The translations under genes were made by a program, and so were the position numbers. From the NCBI RefSeq assembly GCF_013114835.1, contig NZ_JAAVLW010000003.1:558001-622000 (forward strand): DNA of 64,000 nt, written 5' to 3'. Under the pieces are notes generated by a model. That model made no database searches. It was given only the letters and a program-made list of their open reading frames with translations, and had not been told where the DNA came from. The stretch's first letter is position 1, and each line of letters begins with the position of its first letter. Shown here piece by piece: positions 27,473-36,870 of the stretch. The DNA is from Bradyrhizobium archetypum (GTDB lineage: Bacteria > Pseudomonadota > Alphaproteobacteria > Rhizobiales > Xanthobacteraceae).

Positions 27473-28045
27473 ATGATGATCTGCAACATATTCCAGGCGG
27501 CGGCAGGCGTGCTGATAGCGAGCGTCGTCGCCCTCAATTTCTCGATGCTGGCCGCTGCGTATGGTCAATCGACGCAGGCGCCGGCCTCGGATCCGACCAA
27601 TGCCGGCAAGGCGGTGTTCAGTCGCGCAAATTGCGTGGGTTGCCACAAGTGGCACGGCAATGGCGGCGGCGGCTACGGCGGTGATGCGCTGTCGCTGCGC
27701 AAGACCGAGCTGACGCGGGATCAGATTATAGAAACCGTCGGCTGCGGACGGCCGGGCACGGGGATGCCGTTCTTCATGCGCGGCGCATACGATGAGGTGA
27801 AATGCCACGGCATGAACCGCCAGGAAGCGGGAGCACAGATGCCGCCCGAGGGCGGAGTGTTTCTGCGGCCCAAGGATATCGAAGCTGTCGCCGACTACGT
27901 GATCGCCCACATCAAGGGAGCCGGTGAACCGACTTACGCGGAATGCGTCGCCTTCTTTTCGAACACGTCGCGGGTATGTGACGTCTACAAGACGCAGGCG
28001 CAGAAGTCCGATGATGCGACCGCCAGTACGGGGAAGGATCAGTGA
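27473..28045 (+). CDS. Exported c-type cytochrome, partner of PQQ dehydrogenase
   Basis: 190 residues with an N-terminal export signal (ASVVALNFSMLAAAYGQ) and a single heme-binding CVGCH (Cys54, Cys57, His58). Likely axial methionines are in GTGMPFFM or QMPPEGG. Four further cysteines (VGCGR, VKCHG, AECVA, RVCDV) are unusual and may form disulfides. The position directly after the PQQ dehydrogenase indicates that it takes its electrons, as XoxG or cytochrome cL does in methylotrophs. The start is either of two adjacent ATGs. Confidence 0.87.
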   Translation: MMICNIFQAAAGVLIASVVALNFSMLAAAYGQSTQAPASDPTNAGKAVFSRANCVGCHKWHGNGGGGYGGDALSLRKTELTRDQIIETVGCGRPGTGMPFFMRGAYDEVKCHGMNRQEAGAQMPPEGGVFLRPKDIEAVADYVIAHIKGAGEPTYAECVAFFSNTSRVCDVYKTQAQKSDDATASTGKDQ

Positions 28046-28692
28046 TGCGCAGACTGATGCTGCCGGGAATTTTTGCTGCGGGCCTGCTTACCTGGCAGGC
28101 GATGGCGCTTGCGATCACTCCGGCACGGACGGAAGAATTCAGCGGCAACGATCTGCGCGACATTCGCCTCGGAATGGCCGCGACCGAATTGGCGGAGTCC
28201 GGTTACGCCGACTTCCACTGTGCGGCGGATCCGAAGCGCGCATTGGCTGGCTGGAAGGATTGGCGTGACTGTCCGGCCGCTGCGGATGGGACGCGCGCGA
28301 TCCGCTTTGGTTACGATCCAGCGACCAGCCGCGAGGGCACGATGGTGGCCGGTCATCCTGCGATCCTGACCTTGCTGATCGACAATACCGGCCACGTTGC
28401 CGGCTTGCAGATCGAGACCGATCCGAAGGCGCGTCTCTATATCCGGAAGAAGGCGTTTCTGCTGGGGCTACAGGCCAAATCGCGCTACGGCGCGGATGGC
28501 TGGGCATGCACCGAGGGCCAGCCGAGTGCGGGAGACCAGCCAGTGGGCGGCATCTACCTCAAGGAACGCTGTACCAAGATGATCAGTGGCCGTTCGCTCA
28601 TTGTCGAACGCAACCTGTTCCGTCGATCCGATCAGGACATCAAGAGTTTCGTCGATGAAACGCGGATCAGCATATTGCGAGCGAAGGATTAG
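28045..28692 (+). CDS. Unknown exported protein of the PQQ dehydrogenase operon
   Basis: 215 residues. The ATG at 28045 overlaps the cytochrome stop (TGATG) after GGGAAGGA, so translation is coupled; a GTG one codon earlier is possible. An N-terminal hydrophobic export segment (LMLPGIFAAGLLTWQAMALA) is followed by about 190 soluble residues with four cysteines spaced as two pairs (FHCAADP, RDCPAA, WACTEG, ERCTKM). The segment LRDIRLGMAATELAESGY looks like a small helical bundle start. No family is recognised; role in dehydrogenase maturation or regulation is only suggested by context. Confidence 0.82.
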   Translation: MRRLMLPGIFAAGLLTWQAMALAITPARTEEFSGNDLRDIRLGMAATELAESGYADFHCAADPKRALAGWKDWRDCPAAADGTRAIRFGYDPATSREGTMVAGHPAILTLLIDNTGHVAGLQIETDPKARLYIRKKAFLLGLQAKSRYGADGWACTEGQPSAGDQPVGGIYLKERCTKMISGRSLIVERNLFRRSDQDIKSFVDETRISILRAKD

Positions 28693-28721
28693 CCGGTGAT
28701 CGATGATGCTGGCTGCCTGAA

Positions 28722-31598
28722 TCAACTCGCCGCTTCCAGCCGCTCTTCGGTCAGTAGCCGCATCGCGGCGTCGGCATCCATCGGCTCGCCGAAGGCAAAG
28801 CCCTGCGCGTATTCGCAGCCAAGTTGATAGAGCTCGACCGCGTCCGAATCCGTCTCGGCGCCTTCCGCGACTACGTCCATGCCGAGGTCGTGCGCCAGCG
28901 CGATGATTGATTTCAGGATCACCGGGCGCGTGCCGCGGCTGGTGGTGCGCACGAACGACTGGTCGATCTTGATGGTATCGAAGGGGAAGCGCTGCAGATA
29001 GGCGAGCGATGAATGGCCGGTGCCGAAATCGTCGAGCGACAGCCCGGTGCCGAGCTCGCGGATGCGCGTCAGCATCTGCGAGGCGTGCTCGGGGTTCTCC
29101 ATGACGAGCGATTCCGTCAATTCCAGTTTGAGCGTGCCGCGGGCGACCGACGAACGCGACAGCACGGTGCGGATGTCGTGGATCAGATCATGGCGCAGCA
29201 ACTGCCGCGAGGAGACGTTGACGGAGGCGAAGATCGGCTCGCGCGAGCGCATCGCGCGCTGCCACACCGAGAGCTGCCGTGCCGTCTGGTCAAGCACGAA
29301 CATGCCGAGATCGACGATCAGGCCGATCTCCTCGGCAATCGAGATGAATTCGGAAGGCGACATTCGGCCGAGCTTGGGATGATCCCAGCGCGCCAGCGCC
29401 TCGAAGCCGGCGATCGAGCGATCTTCCAGCCGCACGATCGGCTGGTACAGGATGGTGATTTCCTGCCGCTCGATGGCGCGGCGCAGTTCGCTTTCCAGCG
29501 TCAGGCGGTCGGTCTTGCGCGCGCGCATCGCCGGCTTGTAGACGTCGATGCGGTCGCCGCCGATGCGCTTGGAATGATACATCGCAAGCTCGGCATCCTT
29601 GATGATCTCGTCGCTAAGCTGCGCCTGCGGATCGGAGAGCGCAAGCCCGATCGAGGCGGTCAGGAAAATCTCGCGGTCGTTGAACGCGATCGGCGCGCGG
29701 ATCGTCTTGCGGATCGTTTCGGCGAAATTGGTGATGCGCGCCGGATCCTGCTCGGACAACAGGATCAGGCCGAACTGGTCGCCGGCCAGCCGCGCCAGCG
29801 TGTCCTGCGGCTTCAGGATGCGCGTCAGCCGCCGCGCCAGCGTCAGCAGAATGGAGTCGCCGACCGCAATCCCGACGGAATCGTTGACCTGCTTGAAGCG
29901 GTCGAGATCGATCACCATCAGCGTCGGCCGCAACGTCGGCACGCTCTTGGCGAAATTGGCCACCGCCCCGAGGCGGTCCATGAACAATTTGCGGTTCGGC
30001 AGGCCGGTGAGGTTGTCATGCACCGAGTCATGGAGCATGCGCTCTTCGGCATTCTTGAATTCGGTGACGTCGGTGAGCGTTCCGACCACGCGCGACACCT
30101 CGCCATCGGAGCCGACCACCGGGCGCGCCTTCAGCGCGAACCACATGAAATGGCCGTCGGGCGTCCGCAGGCGGAAATCCTGCACCAGGCGGCCGCGGCG
30201 CTGGTCGAGCACGCTGTCGAGCGCGGCGCGGAATCGGTCCTGGTCGAGCGGATGCAGCACCTCGAGCCATTTCGCGGCGGGACCTTCCAGCGTGCCGCGT
30301 TTCAGGCCGAGCAGGCTTTCGGTCTCCGGGCTGGTAAAGACCTTGTCGGCCGAAACGTCCCAATCCCAGATCAGGTCGCCGGAGCCCGTCAGCGCCAGCG
30401 CGCGGCGCTCGACATCGGAGACGATGCCGGTGGTCGCGCCGCCACCGGCGAAGGCGTGCTGCATCACCGTAAATCCGATCAGCATCACGATCAGCACAAG
30501 GCCGCCGAGTAGCGCCGGGCCGACGATATCGTTGGTGACGCTTCCCGCCACCGTCATGCCGGCCGCCATCACCCAAACCACCAGCAGGAACCAGGTCGGG
30601 ATCAGCAGCACGGCGCGGTCGAAGCCATGCGTCGAGAGATAGACGATCAGCGCAAAGCCGGCGAAGGCGATCAGCACCAGCGAGATGCGCGCTATGCCGG
30701 AAGCAACCGCGGGATCGAACAGCGCCAGCGCCACCAGCGAGCCGAGGAAGAAAAGCCAACCGACGGTGATGTGGGAGTAACGCACATGCCAGCGGCTGAG
30801 ATTGAGATAGGCGAACAGGAATACCAACAGCGTCGCCGCAAGGATCGCTTCGCCCGCCGCGCGCCAGACGCGCTCGGCGTTGTTCGACATGTCGAGCACC
30901 TTGCCCCAGAAACCGAAATCGACGCCGATATAGACCAGCACCGCCCAGGCCAGCGCGGCGGCGGCCGGGAACATGATGCTGCCCTTCACCACGAACAGGA
31001 TCGTCAGCACCAACGCGAGCAGGCCGGAAATGCCGATCACGATGCCCTGGTAGAGCGTGAACGAGTTGACCTTGTCCTTGTAGGCGTCCGGTTCCCAGAG
31101 ATAGAGCTGCGGCAGCTTGTCGGTACGCAGTTCCGCCACGAAGGTGATGACGGCGCCGGGATCGAGCGTGATGCGGAAGATGTCGGCGGTCGCGCTTTCC
31201 TGCCGTTCGGGGCGGTCACCGGTCGACGGCGTAATCGTTGCGATGCGCGACAGGCCAAGGTCGGGCCACAACAGACCTGATGACACGATGCGATAGTGCG
31301 GAGCGACGATCAGGCGGTCGAGCTGATCGTCGGTGTTGTTGGCCAGGGCGAACACCACCCAGTTCTGTCCGCCCTCGCGGGCGCGGACCTCGATGCGGCG
31401 GACGATGCCGTCCGTTCCCGGCGCCGTCGAAACCTGGATGCGGTCGGACTCGCTGCGCTGATGGTCGAGCACCGCGGTGAGATCGATGGCAGGCGCGTCA
31501 CTGCGGACGCTGACCGCGTCAATGGCATGCGCCGCAGGCGCAGCCGCAACAATCATGAAGCCCAGCGCAAACTGCGCAAGGCACCTGATCAGACGCAA
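28722..31598 (-). CDS. PAS-GGDEF-EAL membrane protein, probable c-di-GMP phosphodiesterase
   Basis: 958 residues. A signal peptide (cleaved near AHAID) precedes a periplasmic domain of about 150 residues, then roughly seven membrane helices (7TMR-DISM-like layout), a PAS domain (SGDLIWDWDVSADKVFTSPE), a GGDEF domain and an EAL domain. The GGDEF motif is degenerate (LAGDQF in place of GGDEF), so cyclase activity is doubtful. The EAL domain keeps EALARWDHP, DDFGTGHSSL and EGAET, so it is expected to degrade c-di-GMP. Monocistronic as far as can be seen. Confidence 0.9.
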   Translation of the reverse strand: MRLIRCLAQFALGFMIVAAAPAAHAIDAVSVRSDAPAIDLTAVLDHQRSESDRIQVSTAPGTDGIVRRIEVRAREGGQNWVVFALANNTDDQLDRLIVAPHYRIVSSGLLWPDLGLSRIATITPSTGDRPERQESATADIFRITLDPGAVITFVAELRTDKLPQLYLWEPDAYKDKVNSFTLYQGIVIGISGLLALVLTILFVVKGSIMFPAAAALAWAVLVYIGVDFGFWGKVLDMSNNAERVWRAAGEAILAATLLVFLFAYLNLSRWHVRYSHITVGWLFFLGSLVALALFDPAVASGIARISLVLIAFAGFALIVYLSTHGFDRAVLLIPTWFLLVVWVMAAGMTVAGSVTNDIVGPALLGGLVLIVMLIGFTVMQHAFAGGGATTGIVSDVERRALALTGSGDLIWDWDVSADKVFTSPETESLLGLKRGTLEGPAAKWLEVLHPLDQDRFRAALDSVLDQRRGRLVQDFRLRTPDGHFMWFALKARPVVGSDGEVSRVVGTLTDVTEFKNAEERMLHDSVHDNLTGLPNRKLFMDRLGAVANFAKSVPTLRPTLMVIDLDRFKQVNDSVGIAVGDSILLTLARRLTRILKPQDTLARLAGDQFGLILLSEQDPARITNFAETIRKTIRAPIAFNDREIFLTASIGLALSDPQAQLSDEIIKDAELAMYHSKRIGGDRIDVYKPAMRARKTDRLTLESELRRAIERQEITILYQPIVRLEDRSIAGFEALARWDHPKLGRMSPSEFISIAEEIGLIVDLGMFVLDQTARQLSVWQRAMRSREPIFASVNVSSRQLLRHDLIHDIRTVLSRSSVARGTLKLELTESLVMENPEHASQMLTRIRELGTGLSLDDFGTGHSSLAYLQRFPFDTIKIDQSFVRTTSRGTRPVILKSIIALAHDLGMDVVAEGAETDSDAVELYQLGCEYAQGFAFGEPMDADAAMRLLTEERLEAAS

Positions 31599-31718
31599 TG
31601 TCAGTACTCCGCGACCAACGAATGTCCCGGCCCAGCGAACGGGGTCGGCCCTGTCGCGATAAATGACATGAAAGCGAAGTAAATCAAAGGGTTTCCGCCT
31701 TCGCTCCGCCCTCGATCG

Positions 31719-32717
31719 TTAAACCTCCAACACAATTTTGCCAATATGTGCGGAGGTCTCCATTCGCCGGTGCGCGTCAGCGGCTTTTTCTAGCGGGAAT
31801 AAGCTGTCCATCAGCGGTTTTACACGTCCTTCGCGCAAGAGCGGCATGACCTTGGCCTCGATTGCGGCGACCATCGCCGCCTTATCCGCATTAGTACGGG
31901 GGCGCAGCGTGGAGCCGGTATGGGTCAGACGCTTCACCATTACCTTGGCAATGTTGACGCTGACCTTGGCGCCGTTGAGGGTTGCGATCTGCACGATGCG
32001 GCCGTCGACCGCCGCAGCGTCATAGTTGCGATCGACATAGTCGCCGGCAACCATGTCGAGGATCAGGTTGACGCCGACATTGTTGGTCTCCGCCTTGACC
32101 ACGGCGACGAAGTCCTCGGTCTTGTAGTTGATGGCGCGATCGGCGCCGAGCTTGAGGCAGGCGTCGATCTTGTCCTGCGAGCCGACGGTCACGATCACCT
32201 TGGAACCGAATGCCTTGGCGAGCTGGATCGCCATCGTGCCGATGCCGGACGAGCCGCCGTGGATCAGCAGGGTTTCGCCGGCCTTCAGCGCGCCGCGCTC
32301 GAACACATTGTGCCAGACGGTCATCAGCGTTTCCGGAATCGCGCCGGCCTCCTGGATCGAGAGCGACGGCGGCACGGCCATCGCCTGCGTATCTTGCGCA
32401 ATGCAATATTGGGCGTAGCCGCCGCCCGCGACCAGCGACATCACTTTGTCGCCGAGCTTGTGCTTGGTGGCGCCTTCACCGAGCGCGACCACTTCGCCCG
32501 CGATTTCGAGGCCGGGCAGGTCGCTGGCGCCGGGCGGGGGCGGGTAGGCGCCGGAGCGCTGCGCCACGTCGGGACGGTTGACGCCGGCTGCCATCACCTT
32601 GACCAGGATTTCACCCGGACCAGGCGTTGGAACGCTGCGGGTTTCGGGCAGCAGCACTTCGGGACCACCGGGCTTGCTGATACCGATGACGGTCATTTGC
32701 GCGGGCAGCTTTTCCAT
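31719..32717 (-). CDS. NAD(P)H quinone oxidoreductase, PIG3-type MDR family
   Basis: 332 residues of the medium-chain dehydrogenase/reductase superfamily, zinc-free quinone oxidoreductase branch. Visible parts are the N-terminal MTVIGISKPGGPEVL, GVNRPDVAQRSGAYPPPPGAS, the nucleotide-binding HGGSSGIGTMAIQLAKAFG and the C-terminal AHRRMETSAHIGKIVL. It reduces quinones or related enones with NADPH in the cytoplasm. It is divergent from the DUF1192 gene, 120 bases away. Confidence 0.92.
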   Translation of the reverse strand: MEKLPAQMTVIGISKPGGPEVLLPETRSVPTPGPGEILVKVMAAGVNRPDVAQRSGAYPPPPGASDLPGLEIAGEVVALGEGATKHKLGDKVMSLVAGGGYAQYCIAQDTQAMAVPPSLSIQEAGAIPETLMTVWHNVFERGALKAGETLLIHGGSSGIGTMAIQLAKAFGSKVIVTVGSQDKIDACLKLGADRAINYKTEDFVAVVKAETNNVGVNLILDMVAGDYVDRNYDAAAVDGRIVQIATLNGAKVSVNIAKVMVKRLTHTGSTLRPRTNADKAAMVAAIEAKVMPLLREGRVKPLMDSLFPLEKAADAHRRMETSAHIGKIVLEV

Positions 32718-32837
32718 GATTTGTCCTTGCGGAAGGCGGAGAATTTGAAGGCGGCACCTGATTAGCCAGCCAGGCCTCGGCTGGCAACCGCGTGAAGGAT
32801 CATCAAGCCGTTACGCACCGGCGGAAGGAGGAAGCGC

Positions 32838-33029
32838 ATGGCGATCGAAGACGACGACAAGCCGCGGAAGAAAATCAGCCATGAGATCGGCCAGGACGTG
32901 TCGCTGCTATCGGTCGAGGAATTGACCGAGCGCATCGCGCTTCTGAATTCGGAAATCGCGCGGCTGCAAGAGGCGGTCAGCAAGAAGCGCGCATCGAAGG
33001 ATGCTGCGAACAGTTTTTTCAAGTCGTAG
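32838..33029 (+). CDS. DUF1192 family small protein
   Basis: 63 residues. The pattern DDDKPRKKISHEIGQDVSLL, LSVEELTERIALLNSEI and a coiled-coil ending is that of DUF1192, a small conserved protein of alphaproteobacteria without an assigned function. A short GGAGGA ribosome site precedes the ATG. In many relatives it sits beside the quinone oxidoreductase and RcdA genes, as here. Confidence 0.9.
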   Translation: MAIEDDDKPRKKISHEIGQDVSLLSVEELTERIALLNSEIARLQEAVSKKRASKDAANSFFKS

Positions 33030-33319
33030 AATTCAAAGCCGCGACTTCTCTCCTCCGTCGTTCCCGGACAAGCGAGCCAACGGGTCCAGCCCATCGGCCG
33101 GCCCGATGACAGGCTCCGCGAACGCGATCCATACGCCGCGGCCCATCTTGTGGCAGGCCGCTGGCCGACTTTCCTTACCAATAACCACCGGTGGTGATGG
33201 GTCCCTGCGTTCGCATGCGTCCGCAGGGACGACACCGTTTGGAGTGAACATCAAACTCGGCCAATGGCCGACATGGCAAACAAAGTCTAAAAAAAATCGC
33301 TCGTTTACGAACAATTAAG

Positions 33320-33437
33320 CTTTCTCGATTATGACTGTCACTGTCCTCGTTTGGACACCGAGTGGCTCCTGTCCACTCTGTTTGACGCCTCCCTGTTATC
33401 AACTTCAAAAGCCGCCGGAAACGGCGGCTCTTTTTTG
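33320..33437 (+). ncRNA. Candidate small RNA ending at an intrinsic terminator
   Basis: A hairpin GAGTGG...CCACTC (33360-33378) is followed about 30 bases later by a perfect terminator stem GCCGCCG-GAAA-CGGCGGC and a run of T. No open frame enters the terminator, and the rcdA ATG lies 150 bases further on, so the terminator must serve a non-coding or very short transcript. The 5' end is a guess. Confidence 0.4.
33411..33437 (+). terminator. Intrinsic terminator
   Basis: Seven-base-pair GC stem GCCGCCG/CGGCGGC closed by a GAAA tetraloop and followed by TCTTTTTTG. Confidence 0.85.
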
Positions 33438-33589
33438 TGCTTAGCACGGCTATTTTGTGCCCCCACGAGCTGGAAACCATAAATTTGGTTGCCGCTGGAC
33501 TCTCGACTGGCCCCGAGCAATGATTTGTTCATCATAAAGCCGGTGGTTCACAGCCGGTTGGGGCAAATAGTGGCGTGAGGGCGTTAACC

Positions 33590-34102
33590 ATGGCGGAGCG
33601 TTCGCAAAGCGAATCCGCGCTCGTGTTGTTTAGCGAGCGACTGACTAATTCGGCGGCGTTCGGAACTCTCTTCAGAGAAGGCATGGATCTGGTCGAGGAA
33701 ACCGCGGCCTATCTCGACGGCGACGGCCGCACCGAAGCCAAGGCGCTGGAACGTTCCGTCAGTCTCACTTACGCAACCGAAAGCATGCGCCTCACTACCC
33801 GCTTGATGCAGCTTGCATCCTGGCTGCTGCTGCATCGCGCGGTCAAGGAGGGCGAGATGACGCTGACCCAGGCCAACCGGGAAAAGACCAAGGTCAAGCT
33901 CACGGCCGCCGATCCCGGGCCGGAGGACATGATCGCCAAGCTGCCGCAGCAACTACAGGACCTGATTGCGCGCTCGATGAGCCTGCAGGCGCGGGTGCGC
34001 CGGCTCGACATGACGATCCACGCGCCATCAGCCGAACGGGCGCCGATCGGCAACCCGCTGGTGCCGCAGCTCAACCGCCTGAAGGCGGCGTTCGAGCAGT
34101 AA
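33590..34102 (+). CDS. rcdA: DUF1465 family protein, RcdA-like regulator of CtrA degradation
   Basis: 170 residues from the ATG at 33590 (a GTG at 33575 is an alternative). The conserved block LVEETAAYLDGDGRTEAKAL and ATESMRLTTRLMQLASWLLLHRA identify DUF1465/RcdA. In Caulobacter RcdA is an adaptor that, with CpdR and PopA, brings CtrA and other substrates to ClpXP at the cell pole, so this gene probably contributes to cell-cycle control. Length agrees with the Caulobacter protein. The C-terminus ends in a flexible tail. Confidence 0.88.
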   Translation: MAERSQSESALVLFSERLTNSAAFGTLFREGMDLVEETAAYLDGDGRTEAKALERSVSLTYATESMRLTTRLMQLASWLLLHRAVKEGEMTLTQANREKTKVKLTAADPGPEDMIAKLPQQLQDLIARSMSLQARVRRLDMTIHAPSAERAPIGNPLVPQLNRLKAAFEQ

Positions 34103-34123
34103 GCGTTAGATAATTCTCACGAT

Positions 34124-34220
34124 CGTCATTCCGGGGCGCGAAGCGAACTATGGTGCGCAATTGCGCACCTGAGAATCTCGAGATTCCGGGTTCGATGCTT
34201 CGCATCGCCCCGGAATGACG
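34124..34220. repeat. Palindromic intergenic repeat, family A
   Basis: Outer ends CGTCATTCCGGGGCG and CGCCCCGGAATGACG are perfect inverted repeats; an inner hairpin GGTGCGCAATTGCGCACC is also perfect. Second copy of the element at 6647-6705. Lies between the convergent rcdA and rpmE genes. Confidence 0.8.
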
Positions 34221-34237
34221 GCGGTGAACAGCCAAAC

Positions 34238-34266
34238 AAAACGCCCCGGCGTGACCGGGGCGTTTT
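34238..34266. terminator. Bidirectional intrinsic terminator
   Basis: AAAACGCCCCGG-CGTGA-CCGGGGCGTTTT is a 12-bp perfect stem with A and T runs on either side, placed between the converging rcdA and rpmE genes. It should end transcription from both strands. Confidence 0.88.
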
Positions 34267-34301
34267 GTATTTCAGGGCAGAACGGGCGGGTCCGAGACCC
34301 C

Positions 34302-34529
34302 TCAATCCTTCTTGAGGAAGCCCGAAAACTTCTTCTGGAAGCGCGAGACGCGGCCGCCGCGGTCAAGGATCTGCTGCGAGCCGCCGGTCCAGGCCGGGTG
34401 CGACTTGGGGTCGATATCGAGGTTCAGCTTGTCGCCTTCCTTGCCCCAGGTGGAGCGGGTCTGATACTCGGTCCCGTCGGTCATCACGACCGTAATCGTA
34501 TGATAATTCGGATGAATTTCGGCTTTCAT
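34302..34529 (-). CDS. rpmE: 50S ribosomal protein L31
   Basis: 75 residues beginning [19 protein letters not shown], the hallmark of L31, with STWGKEG and [12 protein letters not shown]. No cysteine is present, so this is the zinc-independent (C-minus) form usual in alphaproteobacteria. The gene is monocistronic and followed by a strong terminator. It is divergent from the ABC exporter gene. Confidence 0.96.
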   Translation of the reverse strand: MKAEIHPNYHTITVVMTDGTEYQTRSTWGKEGDKLNLDIDPKSHPAWTGGSQQILDRGGRVSRFQKKFSGFLKKD

Positions 34530-34709
34530 GGCATATCCTTCGGCGCGCCGGCGCCCATCTTAAATGTCAGGGGATACGGGATTTGGCGGCTCTATAGCTC
34601 AGGAAGCCTGTCGAAACAAGCTACGTATATGTCCTGATTGGGAGTCGACCGGATTTGCCAGAGGGGGGCGTGGAGGCCTATCTGGGGGTGGAAAAACGGG
34701 TCGGATTTC

Positions 34710-36563
34710 ATGAGCGCTGTGGAACAGATTGAAGCCCCCCGCGGCACGCCGCCGCGCGACGCCCTGCTCGAGGAAGAGGCCTTCATCGAGACGCAGTTGA
34801 CACAGTCCCCGGCCAAGACGCGGGCAAGGCTGCGGCCGCTGTTGGCATTGGCGCCCTACGTCGCCCGCTATCGCGGGCGCGCGGCTCTTGCCTTCATCTC
34901 GCTGACGGTCGCTGCGATCACCACGCTGGTCGTGCCGGTCGCGGTCCGGCGCATGATCGATTTCGGCTTCAGTCCGGAAGGCATCGTCCTGATCAACAGC
35001 TATTTCAGCGTCATGATCGCGGTCGTCGCCGTGCTCGCGGCCGCCAGCGCCTCGCGCTACTATCTCGTGATGACGATCGGCGAGCGCATCGTCGCCGATA
35101 TCAGGCGCGACGTGTTCGCGCATCTGATCTCGCTGTCGCCCGCGTTCTTCGATTCCGCGCGCTCGGGCGAACTGGTATCGCGGTTGACCGCCGACACCAC
35201 CCAGATCAAGTCCGCTGTCGGCGCCTCGGTGTCGATCGCCCTGCGCAACATGATGCTGTTCATCGGCGCCGCCACCATGATGGTGATCACGAGCCCGAAA
35301 CTGTCGGGCTTCGTGCTGCTGGCAATCCCTGTGATCGTGATTCCGCTGGTCGCGTTCGGGCGTTGGGTGCGGAGGCTCTCGCGCAATGCGCAGGATACGC
35401 TGGCGGACGCCAGCGCCTATGCGTCCGAACTGGTCGGCGCAATCAGGACCGTGCAGGCCTATACCAGCGAGCGGCTGGCGACGGCCCGCTTCGGCGGCGA
35501 GGTCGAACAGGCCTATATGGCGGCCCGCAGTTCGACGCGGGCGCGCGCGATGCTGACGCTGATCATCATCTTCATCGTGTTCTCCAGCGTCGTCGCGATC
35601 CTATGGGTCGGCTCGCACGACGTGCTGACGGGGCAGATCACGCCGGGCCGGCTCGGCCAGTTCGTGCTGTATGCGGCTTTCGCGGCAACCGGCCTTGGCC
35701 AGCTCAGCGAGGTCTGGGGCGAAGTCTCGGCCGCGTCGGGTGCGGCGGAACGGCTGTTCGAGATTCTGCGCGTCAAATCGCAGATCACGGCGCCGCCGCA
35801 GCCGGTGGCGCTGCCGGTGCCTGCGCGCGGCGATGTCGGGTTCGAGAATGTCAGCTTCGCCTATCCGGCGCGGCCGGATGTGCTCGCCATCGACAACGTT
35901 TCGCTCTCGGTCAAGGCCGGCGAAAAGGTCGCGATCGTCGGTCCGTCGGGAGCGGGCAAGAGCACGCTGTTTCATCTCTTGCTGCGCTTCTACGATCCCG
36001 CGCGCGGCACGATTTCGCTCGACGGCGTGCCGGTCAGGTCGGCCGATCCGGTCGATGTGCGCTCGCGGATAGCGCTGGTGCCGCAGGATTCGGTGGTGTT
36101 CGCGGCCACGGCGCGCGAAAACATCCGCTTCGGACGGCCCGATGCCACCGATGCCGAGGTCGAGCGCGCCGCCGATCTCGCGCATGCGACCGAATTCCTG
36201 CGCCGTCTGCCCGGCGGCTTCGAGGCGCAACTCGGCGAGCGCGGCGTGACGCTGTCCGGCGGCCAGCGTCAGCGTATCGCGATTGCGCGTGCGATCCTGC
36301 GCGATGCGCCGCTACTGTTGCTCGACGAGGCGACGTCGGCGCTTGATGCCGAGAGCGAGACGCTGGTGCAAACCGCGCTGGAAGAATTGATGCGCCATCG
36401 CACCACGCTGGTGATCGCCCATCGCCTCGCGACCGTCTTGTCCTGCGACCGCATCATGGTGATGGACCAGGGCAGAATCGTCGAACAGGGCACGCATGCG
36501 GAGCTGGTTGCGGCGAACGGGCTCTACGCGCGATTGGCGCGACTGCAGTTTGAGGGCGTGTAG
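34710..36563 (+). CDS. MsbA-like ABC exporter (fused permease and ATPase)
   Basis: 617 residues from the ATG at 34710; an earlier in-frame ATG at 34638 was rejected as non-conserved. A six-helix exporter domain (about residues 40-340) precedes an ATPase with Walker [10 protein letters not shown], signature [16 protein letters not shown], Walker [12 protein letters not shown] and the H-loop HRLATVL. Such half-transporters dimerise to export lipids, peptides or drugs. It belongs with the MsbA-related group common in rhizobia; substrate unknown. Confidence 0.9.
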   Translation: MSAVEQIEAPRGTPPRDALLEEEAFIETQLTQSPAKTRARLRPLLALAPYVARYRGRAALAFISLTVAAITTLVVPVAVRRMIDFGFSPEGIVLINSYFSVMIAVVAVLAAASASRYYLVMTIGERIVADIRRDVFAHLISLSPAFFDSARSGELVSRLTADTTQIKSAVGASVSIALRNMMLFIGAATMMVITSPKLSGFVLLAIPVIVIPLVAFGRWVRRLSRNAQDTLADASAYASELVGAIRTVQAYTSERLATARFGGEVEQAYMAARSSTRARAMLTLIIIFIVFSSVVAILWVGSHDVLTGQITPGRLGQFVLYAAFAATGLGQLSEVWGEVSAASGAAERLFEILRVKSQITAPPQPVALPVPARGDVGFENVSFAYPARPDVLAIDNVSLSVKAGEKVAIVGPSGAGKSTLFHLLLRFYDPARGTISLDGVPVRSADPVDVRSRIALVPQDSVVFAATARENIRFGRPDATDAEVERAADLAHATEFLRRLPGGFEAQLGERGVTLSGGQRQRIAIARAILRDAPLLLLDEATSALDAESETLVQTALEELMRHRTTLVIAHRLATVLSCDRIMVMDQGRIVEQGTHAELVAANGLYARLARLQFEGV

Positions 36564-36642
36564 CCGATCGGCGGGAACCTAAGGCGTCGCCTTGTTGTTG
36601 TAGGCCGTGCTCCTTGCCGGGCCAGCTCAACAGGAGACGGTT

Positions 36643-36843
36643 ATGCCCTTTCGCCGCGGTGGTTTTGCCCTGACGCCTCCCTCGGTCGCTATCTTCCTGA
36701 TTTCGCTCATCCTCGCGGTATGCGCGCTGCTCGTTCGCTACGCCCATATCTCGATACCCATCATCACCCCATCGCGCGCGTTCGACGTGCTGGCCATCGC
36801 CTATGTCGTGTTGACGGCGGGAGTGCTTATTCGCGGCGTGTAG
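36643..36843 (+). CDS. Small two-helix membrane protein, unknown function
   Basis: 66 residues from an ATG behind a textbook AGGAGACGG ribosome site. Two hydrophobic segments (SVAIFLISLILAVCALLVR and AFDVLAIAYVVLTAGVLIRG) are joined by a short polar loop with ISIPIITPS. Strong translation signal and clean topology make it a real gene. It follows the ABC exporter gene by 79 bases and may share its transcript. Confidence 0.75.
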   Translation: MPFRRGGFALTPPSVAIFLISLILAVCALLVRYAHISIPIITPSRAFDVLAIAYVVLTAGVLIRGV

Positions 36844-36870
36844 CGATTGGCGTTCTCCAATCGCCCGAAT

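Larger units (their letters stand above)
33030..33589. other. 560-base intergenic region with a candidate sRNA
   Basis: No protein gene is supported: the open frames on both strands are short and have shadow-like composition. The central part is less GC-rich than its surroundings and ends in a strong intrinsic terminator at 33411-33437. It may host a small RNA (see separate entry) or the promoter and leader of rcdA. Confidence 0.6.

Noticed and set aside
29013..30512. Long plus-strand frame of 499 codons antisense to the GGDEF-EAL gene
   Set aside because: High-GC antisense shadow: the minus strand carries complete PAS, GGDEF and EAL motifs.
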